Source: Candidatus Marsarchaeota G1 archaeon BE_D (GTDB lineage: Archaea; Thermoproteota; Thermoprotei_A; Marsarchaeales; Marsarchaeaceae). From it: a stretch of 36,896 bases of DNA. The DNA lies in NCBI GenBank assembly GCA_003019595.1, contig NEXD01000010.1, positions 1 through 36,896 of the forward strand. The letters run 5' to 3'. A program made the position numbers and the translations under genes. Shown here piece by piece: positions 31,370-36,896 of this stretch (the first letter of the stretch is position 1; the number at the start of each line of letters is the position of its first letter). The notes beneath the pieces are model-generated. The model saw only the letters and a program-made list of their open reading frames with translations. It was not told the DNA's origin and did not search any database.

Positions 31370-32695
31370 GTGCAAAACCCAACGCTCGACACCGCAAAGC
31401 TCAGCCGATTTCACTGGATTCTTTCCACTCTAGCTGGCATGGGTGTTCTTATCGACGGTTACGACCTTAGCGTGATCGGCTTTTCTGTGCTTCTCATTTC
31501 CAAAGAATTTAAGGTTTCCGCGTCTTCCAATCCTCTCGTTTACGCGCTCATTCTTTCAAGCGCGTTAATAGGCATGGCGGTTGGAGGTGTCACGTTTGGA
31601 AGGCTTGCGGACAGGCTTGGTCGAAAAACGATGTTCACGATAGACCTTCTTTTCTTCATAGTGTTCGCAGCACTCTCCGCTTTGTCAAGAAACGTGTTTC
31701 AACTCATACTCTTCCGAGCTTTGATGGGAATTGGAATAGGCGCAGACTACCCGATTAGCTCCACGATAATATCCGAGTTTTCACCAGCAAAGCAAAGGGG
31801 CGCTTTACTCATGTACGGTATAATGTATTACTGGGTGGGAACGCTACTTGCTGGTGTCGTGAACTTTCTCACACTTGGACTGGGCGTCAAGCTTTCTTGG
31901 AGGGTGTCGCTTCTTGTGGGTGCGCTACTTGCGATACCCGTAGTCGCCGCAAGAGGGCTAATGCCAGAGTCGGTAAGGTGGCTTATTCAAAAGAAAAAGA
32001 TTGAAGAGGCAAGAAAAATCGCCGAAGAAAGAATTGGCGCTACATTAGGAAACGCAGGAAACGAAACGCCAAGAAAAACCGCAGAGCTTTTCACAACATA
32101 CCTCAAACCAACGCTGTTTTTGCTTGTCACTTGGTTCTGCTTTGACGTTGGCGCCTATGGCTTGGGCTTCTATACGGCGACACTTTACAAGGAATACGGA
32201 ATAAACAGCCTATCCAAAATTGCGCTCTTCGGAGCGCTGAGCGCGCCCTTCCCAATTCTTTCTTACTATGCGCTCATGAGAATGATTGATCGCTATGGTA
32301 GAAGAATTCCCACGCTTTTAGGTTTTGGCGTGATGCTCGCTGTGCTTCTTGTTTTGCCCTATCTCATCCGCGTAAACGCGTTGACGCTACTTCCGCTGTT
32401 CATAATCTTTGCGTCATTAGAGCAGTGGCCAGGTGGCACGCTGAGCTTTGCGTATTCGGTCGAGCTTTATCCCACTTCTTTAAGAGGAGTGGGCCAAGGG
32501 CTTGCAACTTCTGTGAGTAGAATTGGCGCAATTCTTGGCGTGACGCTATTTCCGCTGATACAAAAACAAGGTTTGGTTTACGGCACGCTTTTCTTTGTTT
32601 CCTTTATTATAGTGGCGCTCGTGGTTTCCTACTTTCTTGCGCCAGAAACCAAAAACTACACACTTGAGGAAATTTCGTCAAAAGTTGCGCGATAG
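31370..32695 (+). CDS. MFS transporter (metabolite/aromatic acid:H+ symporter type)
   Basis: This 441-residue carrier has 12 predicted helices. The first carries DGYDLSVIGFSVLLISKEF, with the Asp typical of aromatic acid and sugar porters. The MFS loop motif GRLADRLGRKTMF sits between helices 2 and 3, and GIGIGADYPISSTIISEFSP and RVSLLVGALLAIPVVAARGLMPESVRWL resemble the AAHS and MHS families. It probably imports an organic acid with H+. GTG 31370 has a TATA-like box at leaderless distance. It is divergent from the Rieske gene and precedes a dehydrogenase and a ThDP decarboxylase on the same strand, suggesting a catabolic unit. Confidence 0.88.
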   Translation: MQNPTLDTAKLSRFHWILSTLAGMGVLIDGYDLSVIGFSVLLISKEFKVSASSNPLVYALILSSALIGMAVGGVTFGRLADRLGRKTMFTIDLLFFIVFAALSALSRNVFQLILFRALMGIGIGADYPISSTIISEFSPAKQRGALLMYGIMYYWVGTLLAGVVNFLTLGLGVKLSWRVSLLVGALLAIPVVAARGLMPESVRWLIQKKKIEEARKIAEERIGATLGNAGNETPRKTAELFTTYLKPTLFLLVTWFCFDVGAYGLGFYTATLYKEYGINSLSKIALFGALSAPFPILSYYALMRMIDRYGRRIPTLLGFGVMLAVLLVLPYLIRVNALTLLPLFIIFASLEQWPGGTLSFAYSVELYPTSLRGVGQGLATSVSRIGAILGVTLFPLIQKQGLVYGTLFFVSFIIVALVVSYFLAPETKNYTLEEISSKVAR

Positions 32696-32703
32696 ATTTA
32701 TTA
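32696..32703 (+). promoter_or_regulatory. TATA-like box of the 2-hydroxyacid dehydrogenase gene
   Basis: ATTTATTA begins directly after the MFS stop codon and is centred about 26 bases before GTG 32726. It predicts a separate leaderless transcript for the dehydrogenase-decarboxylase pair. Confidence 0.5.
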
Positions 32704-32725
32704 CCTTTTTGCGAAAACTCGTTTT

Positions 32726-33676
32726 GTGAAAATCGCGGCACTTCTTCCAGCTGGCGAGTACACAAAGGAGCTAGAGTTAATCCTTCAAAGCTTTCCACAC
32801 GAAGTGAAGCTTTTCACAAAATTGGACGAGCAAACGGTTGAGCACCTAAAAGAAGTAGAGGTTTTGGTTTCAACACCATTTTTCCCCTTAACACGTGTGA
32901 TCCTTGAAAAAATGGCGAAACTAAGGTTCGTTCAGTGCGCATCAACCGGATACGACCACTTGGACGTTGAGTACCTTAAGCAAAGGGGTGTGATCGTAAG
33001 TAATGTGCCAGACGCGAACAAGGAAAGCGTCGCAGAGCACGTGATCATGGTAACACTTTGCATTTTAAGAAGACTGGAGTACGCACTTCAGAGCACAAGA
33101 AACGGCGTTTGGGTTTTGGGCGAGCTTGCATCAAGCGCGCACGAACTTATGGGAAAGAGCTTTGGGATTTTGGGTATGGGAAGAATAGGAAGGCAGCTTG
33201 CAAAAAGGCTCGTACCGTTCGAAGTGACAACGCTGTACTACGACTTAATCAGGCTAAATCAAAAAGAGGAGGAGGAGCTTGGTGCAAGCTATGTCACTTT
33301 GGAGGAGCTCTTTAGGCTGAGCGACATTGTAAGCATTCACGTGCCACTCAACCACTCGACGCATAGCATGGTAAACGCTAAGCTACTTTCACAAGCAAAA
33401 CGAGGCTTGATACTCATAAATGCCGCACGCGCGGAAATTGTGGAAAAAAGCGCTCTTTTGGAAGCGCTCGAAAACGGAACGCTTTCTGCTGCAGCGCTTG
33501 ACGTTTACGAAAACGAACCACCGAACAAAGACGACCCAATACTCAAGCACCCAAAAATTCTTGTGACGCCTCACTACGCGGGAGTCACCTGGGAAGCGCA
33601 GCGTAGAATTGCGCACAGAGCGCTTGCGAACGTGCTTCTATTCGTGCAAGGGGGCACACCGGTGAACCAGGTTTGA
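32726..33676 (+). CDS. D-isomer-specific 2-hydroxyacid dehydrogenase
   Basis: This 316-residue NAD(P)-dependent enzyme interconverts a D-2-hydroxy acid and its 2-oxo acid. It has the Rossmann motif GILGMGRIGRQLAKRL, the catalytic Arg in LINAARAEIVEKSAL (the usual 'RG' is RA here), the Glu in ALDVYENEPP and the His in ILVTPHYAGVTWEA. Relatives include glyoxylate, phenylpyruvate and phosphoglycerate dehydrogenases; the small length argues against SerA with an ACT domain. GTG 32726 has a TATA box. The stop overlaps the TTG of the ThDP enzyme (TTGA), so its 2-oxo acid product is a likely substrate of that decarboxylase (inference). Confidence 0.9.
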   Translation: MKIAALLPAGEYTKELELILQSFPHEVKLFTKLDEQTVEHLKEVEVLVSTPFFPLTRVILEKMAKLRFVQCASTGYDHLDVEYLKQRGVIVSNVPDANKESVAEHVIMVTLCILRRLEYALQSTRNGVWVLGELASSAHELMGKSFGILGMGRIGRQLAKRLVPFEVTTLYYDLIRLNQKEEEELGASYVTLEELFRLSDIVSIHVPLNHSTHSMVNAKLLSQAKRGLILINAARAEIVEKSALLEALENGTLSAAALDVYENEPPNKDDPILKHPKILVTPHYAGVTWEAQRRIAHRALANVLLFVQGGTPVNQV

Positions 33677-35244
33677 AGGCTTCCGAGGCTTTCTTTAACA
33701 TCGCAAAGTCACACGGTGTTACGCGAGTGTACGGAAACCCCGGAACAACAGAGCTACCATTGCTTGATGCTCTTAAGAAATTTGACATCGAGTACATGCT
33801 TGCGCTTCAAGACGGACTCTGTGTAGCGATGGCTGAAGGAGAAAGCCTTTACACACGCAAACCTTCAATTGTGAGTTTACACACTGTGCTAGGTTTGGGG
33901 AACTCGATTTCTTATATCTACACATCACTCAAAAACAGAACACCGCTTATCGTGAGCATAGGCCAGCAAGACACACGCCACAGCTTTCACAACCCGTTTC
34001 TTTACGCAAAAAACGACGAAATCGCAAAAAGTGTTGTGAAACAGGTTTTCACACCTTTCACACAAGAGGATGTTCCAAGAGTTTTTGTCAAAGCGTACAG
34101 ACTTTGTGTGACGCCTCCCTTTGGTCCAGTGGCAATTGTGCTACCGATGGACTACGTTGACTCCGATATCAAACTCGAACACAAAAAGGAGAATTACAGC
34201 GTAAAACTGGGTGTGGACGAAGAAGTTGTAAAAAGCGTTGCGGAAAGGCTTGACCAAGCAAAGAACCCAGCGATCGTGGCGGGGTACGAGCTTGACATTT
34301 TCAATGAACACGAGGCGTTAAGGAAACTAGCGGAGAAGCTTTGCTGTGACGTGTACGCTGAACCGCTTACGTCAAGATGCGCCTTTCCTTCAGACCACCC
34401 TTTGTTTTGCGGCGACCTTCTTCCCGCCTCAGCGCTTTTGAACATGACGCTTGCGCCGTACGATTTTGTGCTACTCGTTGGTTGCTCGCTTCTGCTTTAC
34501 CCTTACACCGTTTTGGAGCCACTTTACAAAAAAAGCGTGGTTGAAATAACTTATGATGCCGAGGAAGGGTTTAGCAGGACGTGGGAAACGCACGTTTGCG
34601 ACGTCGGGTGGTTTTTGAGCGAGCTCACACTACACGTTAAAAAGCGGGAAAGGGAAAGAACACAAAATTTGAAGTATTCTCTTTTGAGCAAGGCCACATC
34701 CGCAAAGTTTCGGATGGGTGCTGAACACGTTTTGTATCAAATTTCAAAAAGAAACGCTGGTAGGGCGGTTTTCGATGAAGCGGTTTCTTTAAGTCCCATC
34801 CTCAGAAGTTTCTTGGGATACTTCCCTAAACGCTACTTTAGCGCAAGGTCTGGACAACTAGGCTGGGCACTTCCCGCTTCCATCGGTTTCTCGCTTGCTG
34901 CACTACCTTCACTCGCGGTTATAGGCGACGGTAGCTTCAACTACGCGTCGCAAGCGCTCTGGAGCGCCTCGAAGTATCAAACAGACACAGTTTTTATTGT
35001 TTTGGACAACAAAGGTTACGCTATCTTAAAAAGCTACGCGCGCTCAAGGAACATGGAGGTCACCGAAGAAGAGTGGCTAAGTCCAGAAACCAAAGCGGAA
35101 AGCGTTGCAAACGCTTATGGCGTCGATTCTCGCGTCGCAAGCGACCTAGATTCGCTCGAATCTGCGCTTGATTGGGCGCTAAGCGGAAAAGGACCGAAGC
35201 TTTTAAGGATAGAAGTTGACACGACAATACCACAGCTTTTTTAG
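33673..35244 (+). CDS. Thiamine-diphosphate enzyme, benzoylformate decarboxylase-like
   Basis: This 523-residue three-domain ThDP enzyme most resembles benzoylformate decarboxylases: VYGNPGTTELPLLDALKKF, LALQDGLCVAMAEGESLYTRK, SLHTVLGLGNSISYIYTS (H70), SIGQQDTRHSF, and the ThDP/Mg motif VIGDGSFNYASQALW leading to VFIVLDNKGYAIL. Departures from the family are Asp47 in place of the Glu that activates the cofactor, Thr for the active-site Ser of NPGSNELP, and no obvious equivalent of the second active-site His. Substrate and even reaction (decarboxylase or carboligase) are therefore open. TTG 33673 is preceded by GGTGA and is coupled to the dehydrogenase gene. The 3' end overlaps the convergent MIP18-PqqD gene by 4 bases. 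Confidence 0.85.
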   Translation: MKASEAFFNIAKSHGVTRVYGNPGTTELPLLDALKKFDIEYMLALQDGLCVAMAEGESLYTRKPSIVSLHTVLGLGNSISYIYTSLKNRTPLIVSIGQQDTRHSFHNPFLYAKNDEIAKSVVKQVFTPFTQEDVPRVFVKAYRLCVTPPFGPVAIVLPMDYVDSDIKLEHKKENYSVKLGVDEEVVKSVAERLDQAKNPAIVAGYELDIFNEHEALRKLAEKLCCDVYAEPLTSRCAFPSDHPLFCGDLLPASALLNMTLAPYDFVLLVGCSLLLYPYTVLEPLYKKSVVEITYDAEEGFSRTWETHVCDVGWFLSELTLHVKKRERERTQNLKYSLLSKATSAKFRMGAEHVLYQISKRNAGRAVFDEAVSLSPILRSFLGYFPKRYFSARSGQLGWALPASIGFSLAALPSLAVIGDGSFNYASQALWSASKYQTDTVFIVLDNKGYAILKSYARSRNMEVTEEEWLSPETKAESVANAYGVDSRVASDLDSLESALDWALSGKGPKLLRIEVDTTIPQLF

Positions 35245-35849
35245 GCGATGTCAATTTGCACAAATTCATCAGGATTCGTGAGCAAACCCACTCTTATCAT
35301 CGCGTCTATGATTTCCACGACTTGAGTTCTGATTTGTTCAGGTTGTGCGCCCAATGTGTTAGCAAGCTCTTCCACGACACGCTCAACACTTCTTGTTCCA
35401 TCGCACAGAGTCCAAATCATGTGTTCGTGCTTGGAAACAGCATAAGCTTCACCACGTGGATTAACAAGAATGATCGAGCCATCTTCTCCTTGTTGTTCTG
35501 AACCCGTCTTTAAAGGTTTCATATCCATTGGTAATGACGCAACGGGTGTCGCACTCCAACCGAGTTGCTCTCGTGCGGCATCAGACATTCTATCAGGAGT
35601 CCAAGGCGGGTCCCAAACTATCTCAACCTGCGCGTTTTTCACACCAGGAACTTTGAGTAGCTCTTGCTCAACCTGCTCCTTTAAAAAGGTGTGCGCAGGG
35701 CATCCCGGTGCTGTGAGCGTCATCTTCACGTAAACCGAATCGTTTTCAACTTTAAGATCGTATATCAACCCCAAGTCCACTATGTTCACAGGAATTTCTG
35801 GGTCGTAACAATTTTTCAGCGCGTTCAAAATTTGTTCTGTTTGAACCAT
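35241..35849 (-). CDS. MIP18/PaaD (DUF59) domain fused to a PqqD-like domain
   Basis: This 202-residue protein has two parts. Residues 1-105 form a MIP18/DUF59 domain (NCYDPEIPVNIVDLGLIYDL, KMTLTAPGCPAHTFLKEQV, IVWDPPWTPDRMSDAAREQLG), the SufT/PaaD family used in Fe-S cluster assembly or insertion. Residues from about 125 form a PqqD-like winged-helix domain (NPRGEAYAVSKHEHMIWTLCDGTRSVERVVEELA, then IIDAMIRVGLLT), a fold that elsewhere binds precursor peptides for radical-SAM enzymes. ATG 35849 fits the DUF59 start; the open frame continues to 35966 but without support. Next to the Rieske cluster it could help mature an Fe-S enzyme (inference). Confidence 0.85.
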   Translation of the reverse strand: MVQTEQILNALKNCYDPEIPVNIVDLGLIYDLKVENDSVYVKMTLTAPGCPAHTFLKEQVEQELLKVPGVKNAQVEIVWDPPWTPDRMSDAAREQLGWSATPVASLPMDMKPLKTGSEQQGEDGSIILVNPRGEAYAVSKHEHMIWTLCDGTRSVERVVEELANTLGAQPEQIRTQVVEIIDAMIRVGLLTNPDEFVQIDIA

Positions 35850-36197
35850 TTTTCTCACTAAGTATACGCGCTCGGTGTGTATATTTCTTTTGGTTAGAGA
35901 CACCGAATACGTGGGCAGTTCCACGTGTGACGAAGTGTGACACCCGATTATGCCAGGATTTCCCACATTTGGCTTCTAAATTCATCTATCGCTTATCCGA
36001 ATGGTATCTGGTACCCACCTTCGGTGTGCTTATGTTATTATGAGCCGCGTCGTACAAATTACCTGTCGCCATGTCATTGGGTGTGGATGATGCCACTAGA
36101 AAAATGTTTGAAATTCTGTTGAACTACGCCTGAAGGTTGGATATGTGATTCAGTTAATCATTTCGGCTTTGAATTAATTACAAGAATAGGGTGTAAT
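35850..36197 (+). other. Intergenic region before the broken vapBC pair
   Basis: These 348 bases show no intact gene. A GTATACTTA stretch near 35861-35871 may be the promoter of the MIP18-PqqD gene, and GAATTAATTA at about 36171-36180 the old promoter of the broken vapB. A 20-codon frame at 36071-36133 is not convincing. Confidence 0.45.
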
Positions 36198-36433
36198 ATG
36201 CTTGGTACTCAGGATAGGTAAGAAAGCAGAGATTTGCGCTAAGAAGAAAATAAGGGAAAGGGTGGGTTTAAAGCCTAATGGTAAAGTGTACTACACGGTT
36301 CCAGGAAGAAAATGCACTTAAGATCGTGCTAAACCAGACGAAGTTTTGAAGAAAAAATTACACAGCTCACACTGAAGAAGCTAATGAAATAAGTGAAGAG
36401 GTTCAAAGAGGCGAGTGCATGATCAAAAACTAA
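36198..36433 (+). pseudogene. Decayed AbrB-type VapB antitoxin gene
   Basis: Joining frames gives a typical antitoxin: ATG CTT, then after one extra G the segment VLRIGKKAEICAKKKIRERV, GLKPNGKVYYTVPGRKC, an in-frame TAA, DRAKPDEVLKKKLHS, a second frame change, then EANEISEEVQRGECMIKN and TAA. The start resembles the swapped-hairpin AbrB/MazE-like DNA-binding fold. Two one-base insertions and one stop account for the damage, and subtracting them leaves exactly 78 codons. The final TAA overlaps the toxin's ATG (TAATG), as in a coupled pair. This is a different antitoxin class from the RHH VapB at 19473. Confidence 0.75.
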
Positions 36434-36821
36434 TGTTTGACACAACCTACCTCTCACTGCTCTTTGGCATAGACGTACCACTCCAATGCTATTCGGAAAT
36501 ATTCCCCAAGTCACCATGAAGTGTGGTACAACCCGCTTTCCATAATTGAGGTGAAATAGATCATAAACTAAGAAAAGGAGATTTATCTAAAGAAGTACAG
36601 GAGAGATTTGGCGGTGATGTTAGCTGATTCAAGGCTTAAACAAACCGAGCTTTTCACACCCCAAACTAAGTGGATGGATCGCTTGACAGGGCAATTACTT
36701 CGACCGAACGATCTACGCCACTACAAAGCAACCTGGTTTGGCACTAGTCAGCAAAGACCGCGTGCTCAAAAAGCTCAACGAAGCGATCAGCTGGGATGAG
36801 CTAATAAAAAGGTTCGCTTAA
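36433..36821 (+). pseudogene. Decayed VapC PIN-domain toxin gene
   Basis: Pieces in three frames align with a PIN toxin of about 129 residues: MFDTTYLSLLFGIDVP (first Asp), then HEVWYNPLSIIEVK (Glu) followed by stops, then KKYRRDLAVMLADSRLKQTE in the same frame, then NYFDRTIYATTKQPG and LALVSKDRVLKKLNEAISWD with the last two Asp. At least two frameshifts and two or three stops interrupt it, too many for sequencing error alone. No full-length toxin can be made. Loss of toxin and antitoxin together fits neutral decay of a TA module. Confidence 0.75.
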
Positions 36822-36896
36822 ATCTGTTTCCGTGTTTTGGATACGATAATTTTTCCCAAAAATAAGAACACTCACACCTTCATACGAATAAAAAGT

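Noticed and set aside
36071-36133. 20-codon frame between the MIP18-PqqD gene and the broken vapB
   Set aside because: No upstream signals and no recognisable domain; perhaps a remnant, but unsupported.
1-36896. CRISPR arrays, rRNA, insertion sequences
   Set aside because: No regularly spaced repeats, rRNA-like conserved blocks, transposase motifs or flanking inverted repeats were found on reading both strands.

Overview
The window reads as a chromosomal segment of an archaeon, probably a (thermo)acidophilic, heterotrophic member of the Sulfolobales/Marsarchaeota/Thermoplasmata type. The sequence supports the domain: many first-in-operon genes have an AT-rich TATA-like box about 25 bases before the start codon (leaderless transcripts), while genes inside operons carry GGTGA/GGAGGT ribosome binding sites. 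TTG and GTG starts are frequent, and ATGA/TTGA stop-start overlaps are common. Archaeal-type families also appear: an Lrp/AsnC regulator with a TRASH metal domain, a DUF929 thioredoxin-like protein, a substrate-binding protein with a Ser/Thr linker and C-terminal membrane anchor, and VapBC pairs. The exact lineage cannot be settled by eye.

Layout. 1-3.4 kb: the end of a membrane protein, a small Cys-rich HMA-like protein, a four-helix membrane protein, an MscS channel and an HxlR-DinB pair. 3.5-9.7 kb: an aldehyde dehydrogenase, a MerF-like metal transporter coupled to a small HMA protein, hemE, an APC permease and a CodA-type deaminase. 9.7-14.4 kb (minus strand): a metal and thiol-redox island with two membrane proteins bearing vicinal cysteines, a thioredoxin-DUF929 fusion, mercuric reductase and the Lrp-TRASH regulator. 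14.6-18.2 kb: a compact histidine operon hisG-A-F-E-H-I. 19.1-19.7 kb: an intact VapBC pair. 20.1-23 kb: acetyl-CoA synthetase and a BtuF-like protein without a signal peptide. 22.9-28.5 kb: a dipeptide/oligopeptide ABC transporter (A-B-C-D-F) whose binding-protein gene is split by an apparent one-base frameshift just after the signal peptide. 28.7-35.8 kb: a second APC permease, then a catabolic-looking group (Rieske oxygenase, MFS carrier, D-2-hydroxyacid dehydrogenase, benzoylformate-decarboxylase-like ThDP enzyme) and a MIP18(DUF59)-PqqD fusion. 36.2-36.8 kb: a decayed VapBC pair.

How the genes may work together. MerA, with its C-terminal Cys-Cys pair, the MerF-like carrier, the HMA proteins and the TRASH regulator suggest mercury (possibly copper) handling, with the thioredoxin-DUF929 fusion and its Cys-Cys membrane partners as an uncharacterised redox branch. 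The peptide transporter, two amino-acid-type permeases, acetyl-CoA synthetase and aldehyde dehydrogenase suggest growth on peptides and organic acids. The Rieske/dehydrogenase/decarboxylase group suggests breakdown of an aromatic or 2-oxo acid. The less expected signals are a 12-base element placed three times in the non-coding gaps of the his operon, the thioredoxin-DUF929 and MIP18-PqqD fusions, the frameshifted binding protein and the pseudogenised toxin-antitoxin pair.
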